Of a DNA stretch of 64,000 nt, positions 18,090 through 27,786 are shown one piece after another (position 1 is the stretch's first letter; the number at the start of each line of letters is the position of its first letter). The position numbers and the translations under genes were made by a program. This stretch comes from CAVPJW01 sp963705525 (GTDB lineage: Bacteria; Acidobacteriota; Vicinamibacteria; Vicinamibacterales; CAVPJW01). Under the pieces are notes generated by a model, which worked only from the letters and a program-made list of their open reading frames with translations, made no database searches and had not been told where the DNA came from. Location of the stretch: assembly GCA_963705525.1 (NCBI GenBank), contig CAVPJW010000004.1:248001-312000 (forward strand), in the 5' to 3' direction.

Positions 18090-19310
18090 ATGCGAACGGC
18101 GCGAACCGCCGGGCGTCGACCCTTAATCTTCTTCGGCGTCGGGGCGCTGGGACTCGTCGTGCAGATCACCGCTCTTTCACTCCTCACGCATCTCGCCGGC
18201 TGGCACTACCTGCCCGCGACGCTGCTAGCTGTTTCGCTGGCTGTCCTTCACAACTTCGGCTGGCACCAACGCTGGACGTGGTCCGATCGCCCCGCCGGCG
18301 CCCTTTCGGCACGATTGAGGCGGCTCGGGTGGTTTGCCGCGACGACGGGTGTGATTTCCATCGGTGGAAACCTCGGTTTGATGGCTCTCTATGCCGGTCG
18401 TCTCGGCATCCCGACCGTCGCCGCCAACCTCGCCACCGTCGCGTCCATGAGCGTCGTGAATTTCTTCGCGTCAGAGTACTGGACCTTTCGGGCCCGCAGG
18501 CCTAGACGACCAACCTCACGTTCGACGGCGATCGGAGCCGCGCTCCTGTGCTGTCTTGGCGGAGGATCCTTGGCGGAAGCCGCCGACTTGCGGCCCGAGA
18601 CGATCGCCGCGTGGGATCGATACGTCCTGCTGACGGAACGGCGGATCGACAAGGAGTCCGGCGACCCGGGCCGGGTTCATGACACCGAGTGGTCGGCAGC
18701 CGATCGCCGCCTGCTACTGTCGGGCGGCATTCCGGTCGTGCAACTGGAATCGCACGACGACGGCGGTCGGGCGATTGAGGTGCCGTCGGGATCGATTCAT
18801 CACTGGCGCGGAGCCATGCTGATCCCTCACGTCACGCTCGACCAGGTTCTCGACGCCGCCCTGCATCCGGTGAAGCAGGAAGATGTCATCGACCTGAAAG
18901 TGCTCGCCCGGTCGGTGGACTCACTGCGCCTGTATCTCAGGTTGGTGCGCGACGGCATCGTGACGGTGACCTATGACACCGAGCATGATGTGCGCTTCGC
19001 GCGGCGTTCTCCGACCCTCGCGTCGTGCCAGAGCATCGCCACCAGAATCGCGGAATTGGAGAACGCCGGAACCGGGTCCGAACGGGCGCGCCCGGTCGGT
19101 CAGGACCACGGCTTTCTCTGGCGGTTGAACGCGTACTGGCGCTACGAGCAGGTGGATACGGGCGTGACGGTCGAGCTCGAGTCCATCACGCTGGGCCGCG
19201 ATATGCCGATGCTGATCGGGCCGATCGTGCGCCCCCTCGTGAACCGGGTCGCGCGTGAGTCGTTAAATCGCACGCTGGAAGGCTTCAGGCGACGGTTTCC
19301 CGGGAACTAG
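18090..19310 (+). CDS. GtrA-like membrane domain fused to a C-terminal soluble domain
   Basis: The 406-residue protein starts MRTARTAGRRPLIFFGVGAL, the first of four transmembrane helices of a GtrA/DPMS3-like domain (to about residue 135: SVVNFFASEYWTFRA). GtrA proteins help flip or handle polyprenyl-linked sugars. A hydrophobic stretch with an AEAADL junction (about 145-160) looks like an internal export signal, so the rest is probably periplasmic. That ~240-residue region ends in VNRVARESLNRTLEGFRRR, the amphipathic end helix typical of START/SRPBCC-type lipid-pocket folds. GAGGG precedes the start at a usable distance; GTG at 18084 is an alternative. With the phosphatidyltransferase gene upstream, a lipid- or polyprenol-modifying pair is plausible. 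Confidence 0.78.
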   Translation: MRTARTAGRRPLIFFGVGALGLVVQITALSLLTHLAGWHYLPATLLAVSLAVLHNFGWHQRWTWSDRPAGALSARLRRLGWFAATTGVISIGGNLGLMALYAGRLGIPTVAANLATVASMSVVNFFASEYWTFRARRPRRPTSRSTAIGAALLCCLGGGSLAEAADLRPETIAAWDRYVLLTERRIDKESGDPGRVHDTEWSAADRRLLLSGGIPVVQLESHDDGGRAIEVPSGSIHHWRGAMLIPHVTLDQVLDAALHPVKQEDVIDLKVLARSVDSLRLYLRLVRDGIVTVTYDTEHDVRFARRSPTLASCQSIATRIAELENAGTGSERARPVGQDHGFLWRLNAYWRYEQVDTGVTVELESITLGRDMPMLIGPIVRPLVNRVARESLNRTLEGFRRRFPGN

Positions 19311-19332
19311 TCGTGTCCGCTATACTGGAGGG

Positions 19333-21168
19333 ATGCTCGCGCTCGAAAAAACGCCGCTGAGAATCGCCAACCCTCTGCGCCGCAACGTCGCCATCATCGC
19401 GCACGTCGATCACGGCAAGACGACGCTGGTCGATGCGCTGCTGCACCAGAGCGGCACTTTCCGGACTAATGAGCGCGTCGCCGAGCGCGCGATGGACAGC
19501 AACGACCTCGAGCGGGAACGTGGCATCACCATTCTCGCCAAGACCACCGCCGTCTGGTACGGCGATACGCTAATCAATATCGCCGACACTCCGGGCCATG
19601 CGGACTTCGGCGGCGAGGTCGAACGCACCCTGTCGATGGTGGACGGCGTCCTGCTCCTCGTGGACGCCTCGGAGGGCCCGCTGCCCCAAACGCGGTTCGT
19701 CCTGAGAAAGGCCCTGGAGCGCCAGCTGACGCCGATCATCATCATCAACAAGATCGATCGGACCGACGCACGACCGCAGGAGGTCCTCAACGAAATCTAC
19801 GACCTCTTCATCGATCTCGACGCGAGTGAAGACCAGCTCGATTTTCCCGTCCTCTACACGAACGCCCGAACCGGGACCGCCACGCTCGACGTGGCCACCG
19901 CGGGACTCGATCTCAAGCCTCTGTTCGATTCCATCATCGACCACGTGCCGCCACCGATGGGCGATCCGGAGGCTCCGCTCCAGATTCTCGTGGCCAACCT
20001 GGACTCGAGCGATTACCTCGGCCGCATCGCCGTGGGACGCGTATTCAACGGCAGGGTGCGAATCGGCGATCCGGTGGCCGTCTGCAAGATCGATTCGGCG
20101 GTCCAGACGACGAGCGTCACGAAGCTCTTTGCGTTCCACGGCCTCAAACGCCTCGACATCGACTACGCCGCCGCCGGCGACATCATCTGCCTGGCCGGCA
20201 TCGAAAACATCACGATCGGTGACACCATCACGGATCCCGAGCATCAGATACCCATCCCTCCCATCGCGGTCGACGAGCCCACCGTTTCGATGATTTTCGG
20301 CGTCAACACGTCGCCGGTGGCGGGGCGCGAGGGCCAGTTCGTCACCTCGCGGCACCTGCGCGATCGGCTCGCGCGCGAGCTGCTGGGCAACGTGTCGATC
20401 CGTGTCGAAGACACGGACTCGCCCGAGCAGGTCATGGTCGTCGGCCGCGGCGAGCTGCAGCTGTCGATCCTGATCGAGATGATGCGCCGCGAAAGTTACG
20501 AGCTGCAGGTGTCGCGGCCCGAAATCGTCACCAGAATCGTCAACGATGCGGTCATGGAGCCGGTTGAGGAGCTCGTGATCGACGTGCCCGAAGAGTTCCA
20601 GGGCATCGTCATGGCGCAGGTCGGCACGCGGAAAGGCATCGCCATGAAAGTCGTGAATCACGGGAGCGGTCGGGTCCGGCTCGACTTCCGGATCCCGGCG
20701 CGGGGACTGATCGGGTTCCGCTCCCAGTTCATGACCGACACGCGCGGCACCGGCATCATGAACCACATCTTCTCGGCGTGGGAGCCGTGGCATGGGCCAA
20801 TTCCCGCCCGAGCCACGGGCGCGCTTGTCGCCGATCGCGTGGGCGCGGCCACGGCCTATGCGATTTTCAATCTGCAGCCCAGGGGTGAGATCTTCATCGA
20901 GCCGGGAACGTCGGTCTACGAAGGCATGATCGTCGGCGAGAACGCGCGTGAGAACGACCTCGACGTCAATGTCACCAAGGAAAAGAAACAGACCAACATG
21001 CGCGCCTCGACGGCAGATGAAGCGATTCGCCTGATCCCGCCGCGTCAGCTCGGTCTCGAGCAGGCCATCGAGTTCATCAACGACGATGAACTCGTGGAGG
21101 TGACGCCGACCAAGATTCGCCTGCGGAAGCGGGTGCTCGCTGCCAACATGCGGCCGAAGCGGATCTAG
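19333..21168 (+). CDS. typA: Translational GTPase TypA/BipA
   Basis: The 611-residue protein is a full-length BipA/TypA, a ribosome-associated GTPase needed for 50S assembly at low temperature and stress. The GTPase motifs are clear: AHVDHGKTT at 23-31 (G1), RGITILAK (G2), DTPGHADFGGEV (G3) and NKIDR (G4). The EF-G-like beta domains follow, then the BipA-specific C-terminal part with GRGELQLSILIEMMRRES, RGTGIMNHIF and ending KRVLAANMRPKRI. A GGAGGG ribosome site lies just before the ATG. Its TAG stop overlaps by four bases the stop of the convergent HTH-TOBE gene. Confidence 0.97.
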   Translation: MLALEKTPLRIANPLRRNVAIIAHVDHGKTTLVDALLHQSGTFRTNERVAERAMDSNDLERERGITILAKTTAVWYGDTLINIADTPGHADFGGEVERTLSMVDGVLLLVDASEGPLPQTRFVLRKALERQLTPIIIINKIDRTDARPQEVLNEIYDLFIDLDASEDQLDFPVLYTNARTGTATLDVATAGLDLKPLFDSIIDHVPPPMGDPEAPLQILVANLDSSDYLGRIAVGRVFNGRVRIGDPVAVCKIDSAVQTTSVTKLFAFHGLKRLDIDYAAAGDIICLAGIENITIGDTITDPEHQIPIPPIAVDEPTVSMIFGVNTSPVAGREGQFVTSRHLRDRLARELLGNVSIRVEDTDSPEQVMVVGRGELQLSILIEMMRRESYELQVSRPEIVTRIVNDAVMEPVEELVIDVPEEFQGIVMAQVGTRKGIAMKVVNHGSGRVRLDFRIPARGLIGFRSQFMTDTRGTGIMNHIFSAWEPWHGPIPARATGALVADRVGAATAYAIFNLQPRGEIFIEPGTSVYEGMIVGENARENDLDVNVTKEKKQTNMRASTADEAIRLIPPRQLGLEQAIEFINDDELVEVTPTKIRLRKRVLAANMRPKRI

Positions 21169-21623
21169 CGCCTCGACTTCCGTCGCGACTTCACGGGCGC
21201 GCCGTCGGCTTCTCTGGCAATCATGACTTCCGTCGCTTTGATGATCGCCAGCGCATCGTCACCCCGCCGCAGCTTCAGTTCCTCGATGGCATCGCGCGTG
21301 ATGACCGCTGAGAGCACCTGATCGCCGATTCTCAGTCGCACCTGGGCCATCAGCCCTTCGATGCGCACCTCGTCCACGAAGCCGCGCAGCCGATTCCGCC
21401 CGCTCAACGCGACGATGAGGCCGGGCGGTCCGGGCCGCCGCGCGGAGCCGGCTCGCGCCGGCTGATACCGCGCCAGAAGGCGCTCGATCTCGGCGTCCGA
21501 GACGCGATGATGGCCGCCGGCCGTCTGCGTCGTGCGTACCTCGCCACGGTAGATCCATTGCTTGAGCGTCGAGTACCCGACACCCAGACGATCGGCCGCG
21601 GCGCGAACGGTCAGAAGAGCCAT
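21165..21623 (-). CDS. Excisionase-type HTH fused to a TOBE/Mop molybdate-binding domain
   Basis: The 152-residue protein begins MALLTVRAAADRLGVGYSTL, a MerR/excisionase-like helix-turn-helix, with KQWIYRGEVRTTQTAGGHHR completing it by about residue 40. After a ~30-residue linker, residues about 68-140 form a TOBE (Mop) domain (LSGRNRLRGFVDEVRIEGL and RIGDQVLSAVITRDAIEEL). TOBE domains bind molybdate or tungstate; with a DNA-binding head this resembles a compact ModE-like sensor. Its ATG lies 13 bases inside the end of modC, so it is co-transcribed with modABC. It probably senses molybdate and controls the operon; an operator was not identified. Confidence 0.85.
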   Translation of the reverse strand: MALLTVRAAADRLGVGYSTLKQWIYRGEVRTTQTAGGHHRVSDAEIERLLARYQPARAGSARRPGPPGLIVALSGRNRLRGFVDEVRIEGLMAQVRLRIGDQVLSAVITRDAIEELKLRRGDDALAIIKATEVMIAREADGAPVKSRRKSRR

Positions 21624-22735
21624 GACGAATCTCCCCTCATGTGGTCTCCATCGGATTCACGAGCCGGCATGAATGTGTCTTGATGACCAGCCAGACCTTG
21701 CCGACCGCGAGCCAGGCGCAAGGCCTCGCAGGCACTCGGCGTGAGGTGCACTTCGAAGCGCCCGCCGGCCTGAACCACGGCAATCACCGTCGCGCCTTCC
21801 TGTGCGAGCGACTCGATGACGCCAGGCAGGATGTTGCGGGCGCTCAAGCCTCTGGGCTCTTCAGTCGCTAGCAGAATATCGCCGGCGCGAATCGCGACAC
21901 GCACGATCAAACCGGGCTGCACGTGCGACAGCGGCACTTCGAGTTCTGTGGCTGCCCGCTCGAGACGACAAAGCATAGTCCCCGCCTCAGGGCGAGTGAG
22001 CAACAACCGTGCGTCGAAGAAGTTTTCGAATCCGGCCAACTGCGCCACCGATTCGTGCGCGGGCGCCTCGAGCACGTCGCGCGGAGTTCCTTCTGCCTCG
22101 ATCTTGCCGTGACCGAGGACGATGACGCGCTCGCCGAGAGCGAAGACCTCGCGGTGGGCGTGTGTGACGTACAGAATCGGGATCGCGCGCGCGGCGTTCC
22201 AGACACGCAGATCGGCCATGATGCGCGACTTCGTCGGCAGGTCGAGCGCCGAAAGGGGCTCGTCGAGCAGCAGCACACCGGGATCGGTCACGAGCGATCG
22301 CGCCAATGCCGTCCGCTGGCGCTCTCCCCCCGACACGTCGTCAGGTCTCCGCTCCAGAAGATGGGTGATGCCGAACGAGTCCGCGATGGCCTGGGTTTTC
22401 TTCCTTCGGATGGTGGCGTCGAATCTCGCGAGGCCGTACTCGATGTTTTGCGCGACGCTCAGATGAGGAAACAGCGCCAGCTGTTGAAAGACATAGCCGA
22501 TGTTCCGGACCCGCGCGGGGACGTCCGTTCCGGTTTCAGAGTCGAACACCACGCGATCGCCCATCGCAATGCGTCCATGATCGGGCCGCGCCAGTCCTGC
22601 GAGGCATCTGAGGAGCGTTGTCTTTCCCGCTCCCGAGGCTCCAAATACCATCGTAATGCCCGAGGGCACCGCGACGTTGACATCGAGTTCAAATCCCGAG
22701 GCGAGTCGTTTGCGAACGGTGGCGGCCAGATTCAT
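21611..22735 (-). CDS. modC: Molybdate ABC transporter ATP-binding protein ModC
   Basis: The 374-residue ATPase begins MNLAATVRKRLASGFELDVN. It has Walker A GASGAGKT at 32-39, the Q-loop YVFQQLALFPHL, the signature SGGERQ at 135-140 and Walker B LLLDEP at 155-160. The C-terminal ~120 residues carry a single TOBE domain (LSARNILPGVIESLAQEGAT) that binds molybdate for feedback control. It energises uptake through ModB. The ATG overlaps the modB stop (ATGA), so I start here rather than at the longer upstream frame, which merely reads through modB in another frame. Confidence 0.95.
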   Translation of the reverse strand: MNLAATVRKRLASGFELDVNVAVPSGITMVFGASGAGKTTLLRCLAGLARPDHGRIAMGDRVVFDSETGTDVPARVRNIGYVFQQLALFPHLSVAQNIEYGLARFDATIRRKKTQAIADSFGITHLLERRPDDVSGGERQRTALARSLVTDPGVLLLDEPLSALDLPTKSRIMADLRVWNAARAIPILYVTHAHREVFALGERVIVLGHGKIEAEGTPRDVLEAPAHESVAQLAGFENFFDARLLLTRPEAGTMLCRLERAATELEVPLSHVQPGLIVRVAIRAGDILLATEEPRGLSARNILPGVIESLAQEGATVIAVVQAGGRFEVHLTPSACEALRLARGRQGLAGHQDTFMPARESDGDHMRGDSSWLF

Positions 22736-23406
22736 GCAGAGGGTGCGACCGACCAGGGTTTGCGTGCCACAGCGTACACGACGGCCAGCATGGCGAATGA
22801 AGACACCAGCAGCAGCAATGCCGTCTTGTTGGCGACCGCATAGTTCAGGCTCTGGACTTCGTCGTAGATCGCGATGGAAACCGTGCGCGTGATTCCAGGC
22901 AGGTTGCCACCGACCATCAACACCACTCCGAATTCTCCCAGCGTGTGCGCAAAGCTCAACACCGCACCGGTCATGACTCCTTCGGCAGAAAGCGGCAGGA
23001 TGATTCGCCCGAAGGTCTTGAGCTTCGAGGCACCGAGCAGCGACGAAGCGTCGATGAGACTGGTGTCCACCGCGGAGAATGCCGTGGCGATGGGCTGCAC
23101 GGCAAATGGCAGGCTGTAGAAGATCGACGCAATGACGAGCGCCTCGAAGGTGAACGCCAGGCCTTGGCCCGTCCAGGCGGTCCACGCCCGTCCGATCGGA
23201 CTGCGGGAACCGATCGCGACGAGCACGTAGAAGCCGAGCACCGTCGGCGGAAGAACCAGCGGCAGCGCGATGACGGACTCGACCAGAAACTTCCAGCGCC
23301 AGCGGGAGAATGTCAGCCAGTAGGATACTGGCAGGCTGACGACCAGCAGGATGCCGCAGACGATGGCCGCGAGCCTGACGCTGAGTGCGATGGCGGTCCA
23401 GTCCAT
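22732..23406 (-). CDS. modB: Molybdate ABC transporter permease ModB
   Basis: The 224-residue membrane protein starts MDWTAIALSVRLAAIVCGIL and has about five to six helices. The EAA-type cytoplasmic loop that docks on ModC is at about residues 130-160 (DASSLLGASKLKTFGRIILP), and AHTLGEFGVVLMVGGNLPG is the conserved ModB segment. It forms the channel for molybdate or tungstate in the inner membrane. The ATG overlaps the modA stop (TGATG) and the stop overlaps the modC start, so all three subunits are translationally coupled. Confidence 0.95.
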   Translation of the reverse strand: MDWTAIALSVRLAAIVCGILLVVSLPVSYWLTFSRWRWKFLVESVIALPLVLPPTVLGFYVLVAIGSRSPIGRAWTAWTGQGLAFTFEALVIASIFYSLPFAVQPIATAFSAVDTSLIDASSLLGASKLKTFGRIILPLSAEGVMTGAVLSFAHTLGEFGVVLMVGGNLPGITRTVSIAIYDEVQSLNYAVANKTALLLLVSSFAMLAVVYAVARKPWSVAPSA

Positions 23407-24173
23407 CAGGGAATGCCGAACCCGAATTCTTTCATCAAGGCGATGATCTCAGGACGCTTGAGAAACGCGATCAGATCGCGCGCGGCCTGTTTGTTCTGCG
23501 ACGACGACAGGACGATGACGGCCTGTTCAATCGGCGGAAACATGGCAGGCGGCACTTCGTAGACACGTCCGGCTGCCTTGAGCGCGGGACCACGCGTCAA
23601 CGACAGCGCCAGGATCCCCACGTCCGCATTGCCCGATTGCACGAATTGCGCGGCCTGAGAAATGTTCTCGCCCAGGACGAGCTTGTCTTTCACACGGTCG
23701 TAGAGCCCCTCGCGCTGCAGGAGCGCGACGGCCGCGCGACCGTACGGCGCATGGTCGGGGTTGGCGATGGCGATGCGACGGACCTTGGCATCGAGGAGGG
23801 CGGGCAGGCCTCTATCGATGTCGATCGCGCCATCCTTCGGGGCCCACATGGCCAGACCGCCGGTGGCGTACTCCGCGAACGTCCCCGGCTCTCCCCATCC
23901 CGCCGCCTCCAACCGCCTCGGATAGTCGATATCCGCCGAAAAAAAGACGTCAAACGGCGCGCCGTTCTGGATCTGCGAAAAGAAGTTGCCCGACGATCCG
24001 AAGGTGAGGACGACCTTCTGTCCGCTCTCCTGCTCGAACCGTGCCGCAATCTCCGGCAGAACCGTTTGCAGGTCGGACGCGGCCGCCACTCGCAGGTCCT
24101 GCGCGTGGGCCGCGGCCGCCTGCAGAAACACGAGCGCGACGAGAGCCCAAGGCCGCCTCCCCCGTAACATCAT
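23406..24173 (-). CDS. modA: Molybdate-binding periplasmic protein ModA
   Basis: The 255-residue protein has a Sec signal (MMLRGRRPWALVALVFLQAA, cleaved after AHAQ). It then shows the ModA pattern: LRVAAASDLQTVLPEI, LTFGSSGNFFSQI (anion-binding serines), PFDVFFSADIDYP, and GILALSLTRGPALKA. It captures molybdate or tungstate and hands it to ModB. GAGGGGG lies about six bases before the first ATG. It is the first gene of the modA-modB-modC-HTH/TOBE operon; the promoter should lie in the divergent gap before the TonB receptor gene. Confidence 0.95.
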   Translation of the reverse strand: MMLRGRRPWALVALVFLQAAAAHAQDLRVAAASDLQTVLPEIAARFEQESGQKVVLTFGSSGNFFSQIQNGAPFDVFFSADIDYPRRLEAAGWGEPGTFAEYATGGLAMWAPKDGAIDIDRGLPALLDAKVRRIAIANPDHAPYGRAAVALLQREGLYDRVKDKLVLGENISQAAQFVQSGNADVGILALSLTRGPALKAAGRVYEVPPAMFPPIEQAVIVLSSSQNKQAARDLIAFLKRPEIIALMKEFGFGIP

Positions 24174-24197
24174 TTCCCCCTCAGTTGTTCTGTCGTC

Positions 24198-24229
24198 GCC
24201 CCTTCGCCCCTTCGCCCCTTCGCCCCTTC
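24198..24229. repeat. Four exact copies of the 8-mer GCCCCTTC
   Basis: The unit gccccttc occurs four times without interruption at 24198-24229, in the divergent gap between modA and the TonB receptor gene. Its period of eight bases would change promoter spacing or the 5' UTR if slippage occurs. No protein frame runs through it. Confidence 0.7.
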
Positions 24230-24333
24230 GACGAAGGATTGTACAATCATCGATGGAGTCAATTCAAACCGTATTAAGCCGATTTGATTCACATATAAGT
24301 CCGATCGTATGATCCTCTGCCTTTGGAGGATCT

Positions 24334-27300
24334 GTGACACATCTTCGGGCGTCCCTCCTCGCGTGTCTGCTGATCGTCGCGGGCGCCTCGAACCTTGCCG
24401 CGCAGGTTGCGCGCGGCCAGCTGACCGGGATCGTTCGCGATCCGAACGGCGCCCTCGTGCCGGGCGCAACGGTCACAGTCACAGCGGTCAATACGAACCT
24501 CCAGCACACGGTGACCACCTCCGGCGGCGTCTATGCCGTGCCGGGCCTGGTGCCAGGCCTCTACACGCTCGGTGTCGAGTTGAGCGGATTCAGGCCCTTT
24601 CTCCAAGACGGCATTCGCGTGACAACGGGCGAAACAGTGAGGCTGGACGTCGACCTTCTCGTGGGCGATGTCAGCGAGTCGATCACGGTCACCGCCGACG
24701 CTCCGCTGCTGCGCACCGAGACCGGGAGCCTCGGCCAGGTCATCGGTGAGGAGAAAATCGTGGGGCTCCCACTGAACGGGCGGCTGTTCATCACGCTCGC
24801 GGCGCTCGTGCCTGGCGTGGCGCTCCCGCCCGGCTCGCTTCTTCCACGCATCAACGGCGGCCGCCCACGCACCAACGAGTACCTCGTACGACGGCATTTC
24901 GGTGCTGCAGCCCGAGCCCGGACAGGTCGCGTTCTTCCCGGTGATCGACGCTATCCAGGAATTCAAGATCGAAACCAACAGTCCGCCCGGCCGAGTTCGG
25001 GCGCTTCAACGGCGGCGTCGTCAATCTGTCGACGAAGTCGGGAACGAACAGCCTCAGGGGCACGGCGTTCGAGTTCTTCCGCAACGAGGGACTGAACGCC
25101 CGCAACTTCTTCGCGTCGGGCAGTGCACCAAAGCCCGATTACCGTCGCAATCAGTTCGGCGGCGTCGTCGGCGGTCCCGTCATCAAGAACCGCACGTTCT
25201 TCTTCGCCGACTACCAGGGTCAGCGACAGTCCATTGGCCGCACGGTGATTTCAACCGTGCCGACGCTGCTCCAGCGCCAGGGCATCTTCACCGAGTCGAT
25301 CGCTGGCCGCGTGCCGGCGATCTACGATCCGGCGACGACGATGCCAGGCGCGACCGGCGGCGTCACGAGAAGCCCCTTCGCCGGCAACCGTATTCCGACC
25401 GATCGAATCGATTCCGTGGCGTTCGAGCTCCTCGCTCGGTATCCCGAGCCGACCGGTCGAGGCACAGCCAACAACTACCGCCGCACGGACAACGAAATCG
25501 ACGATCAGGATCAGTGGGATGTCCGGCTGGATCACAGGATCACGAAGCCGCGACCAGGTGTTCGGCCGCCTGTCGTACTTCCGTGACGGCTTCACACCAG
25601 TCACGCCGCTTCCCGAAGGCAGCGGTGTGACGACCGGAACGCTGGGACCACAGGACACCGACGGCGTGGTCGTTCGCCTCCAACTATCAGCGCACGATCT
25701 CCGACCATGTCGTCAACGAGCTTCGGATCGGAGACACCCGCCGATCCGTGGACCGTTCGGCCACCGAGCTCCCGGGCTCCGCCTCGTCGGAGTTGGGTTT
25801 GCCGGGCATTCCAGCGAGCGCGAGATTTCCCAACACGCTACCGACGTTTCTGATCAGCGGGTTATCAGCAGCTCGGCTCACCGCCCAACACGGCATCGAA
25901 CTTCAGTACCGGCGTCACCGAGATCGCCGATACCCTTACGTGGCTCAAAGGTCGGCACACGATCAAAACGGGCCTGGATTGGCGGTGGGAGCGCCTGAAC
26001 GTCGTGCAGCCGCCATCGCCGACGGGATCGTTTCAGTTCACGAGCCTCTTTACGGATCTTCCTGGCGTGGCCAACACGGGAACGCCGCTCGCCAGCTTCC
26101 TACTCGGCCAGGTGCAGACATTCTCGATCGACCTTCAGGAAGCGCAGATTCAGAATCGCGCGCACTTTCAGGAGTACTTCATCCAGGACGACTGGAAGGT
26201 CACGAACAGCCTGACGGTCAACGCAGGGCTGCGCTACACGCTGAACTTCCCTTCTACCGAGAAGGGCAATCAGGCTGCGGTCTTCAATCTCGACACCCGT
26301 CAGATGGAGTACCTTGGCCGGGACGGCAATCCGGAAGCGGCGAGAGAGCTCCACAAGAACAACTTCGGCCCGCGGCTCGGCATCGCCTGGCAGCTCAGCG
26401 ACAAGATGGTGGCGCGCACCGGCTACGGCATCATCTGGATCGAGCAGGCCGGCATCACGACACCGTTCACGACACCGGCATTTCCGTTCCTTCAGACGGT
26501 GTCGCAGAGGACGCTCGACAATATCAAGCCGGCATTCGTGCTCGCAGCCGGCCCCACCGTCGCGCCGATCCCCCTCAACGCGGATGCCGCGCTCGGCCAG
26601 GGAGCTTTTTCGGTCGATCGCGATCTCGGGTCTGGGTACGCCCAGCAGTGGAACGCCTCTTTCCAGCGGGAGCTCACGAATAACATCTCGCTGGAGCTCG
26701 CGTACGTGGGCTCGAAGATCACGCGCGTGGGCATTCCCGACACGAACCTGAATCAGCTGTCGGTGGACCAATTGGCCCTCGGTCAGGCGCTCCTCAAACG
26801 AGTCCCCAACCCGTATTTCGGCGTCATCCCGCGGTCGTCATCACTCGGTGATCCGACGATCCCGATGGCGCAGCTCCTGAAACCATTCCCGCAGTTCACG
26901 ACGATCAGTCTCTATCGCAACAACGTCGGCACCACGCTGTACAACGGCTTCGAGGCAAAGCTCGAGCAGCGCCTGTCAGGCGGGCTGTCCTATCTGGTGA
27001 GCTATACGCGATCCAAGCTGGTGGACGATGCCTCGTCGGTGTTCGATGCGTCGATTCTGACCGGGCCCATTGCGAACTATCCGGTCGCCGACAGCTACAA
27101 TCGCGCTCTCGAACGCGACTACTCGACGGGCGATATTCCGCACGTCTTCGTGACGTCGGTCGTATGGGATGTCCCGCTCGGCGCCAATCGAGCGCACAAT
27201 CCCGGCGGCTTCGTCGGCGCGATTGTGAACGACTGGACGATCAACGGGATCGTCACGCTGCAGTCCGGCGTCCCGATCGCCGTGACGCAGTCCACCAATT

Positions 27301-27671
27301 TCAACGCCTTCGCCGGATTCGGCACGCAGAGGCCCAATCTGGTGGGCGATCCCGAGTTGCCGGGCGATCAGCAGAGCACGGCCGCCTGGTTCAACACTGG
27401 CGCCTTTGCGATCGCACCACAGTTCACGATCGGGTCGGCCGCGCGGAATCCCGTGCGTGGTCCGTCGTACAAGAACGTCGATCTGGCGCTCATTCGCCGA
27501 ATGCCGGTCGGTGGCAGGGGCGATCTGGAATTTCGCGTCGAGGCGTTCAACTTGACCAACACTCCACCGTTCGGCGCGCCGAATGGCGTTTTCGGCACGC
27601 CGGCGTTTGGCACCATCACCACGGCAGGAGACCCCCGAGTCATTCAGCTCGCCCTCAAGTTCCTGTTCTGA
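24334..27671 (+). pseudogene. Oar-like TonB-dependent receptor with N-terminal carboxypeptidase-regulatory domain (five frameshifts)
   Basis: Six frame segments make one ~1110-residue receptor. It begins at a GTG after GGAGG with signal MTHLRASLLACLLIVAGASN, then the CarboxypepD_reg domain (TGIVRDPNGALVPGATVTV), a plug (LPLNGRLFITLAALVPGV) and a large beta barrel ending VIQLALKFLF, the outer-membrane assembly signal. The frame breaks at about 24883-24886, 24985-24990, 25547-25549, 25666 and 25862; each is repaired by removing one base. For example, NEYL then resumes as YDGISVLQPEPG, and FLISG as YQQLGSPPNTASN. Sequence after 26004 is intact. Oar-like receptors import or bind large, mainly glycan or peptide ligands. 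Neighbours suggest sugar-derived ligands. Five same-direction indels within 1 kb point to sequence error. Confidence 0.85.
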
Positions 27672-27786
27672 GGTCCGCGGGACGGCCCATGCGCTAGACT
27701 GTCGGGGCTCAGGCCAGCCGAACACCACGCTTCGATCAACCGACGCCACGTCGGTGCCGCTCGATGCGGATGAGGTCACGAGCCGG

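Noticed and set aside
19321..19326. TATACT just before typA as a promoter
   Set aside because: No -35 at the right distance, and the GGAGGG directly behind it is better read as the ribosome site.
19570..20793. Minus-strand frame inside typA
   Set aside because: Shadow of typA; no motifs.
22736..23185. N-terminal extension of modC through modB
   Set aside because: The ATP-binding domain begins at 22735, and the extension is in a shadow frame of modB.
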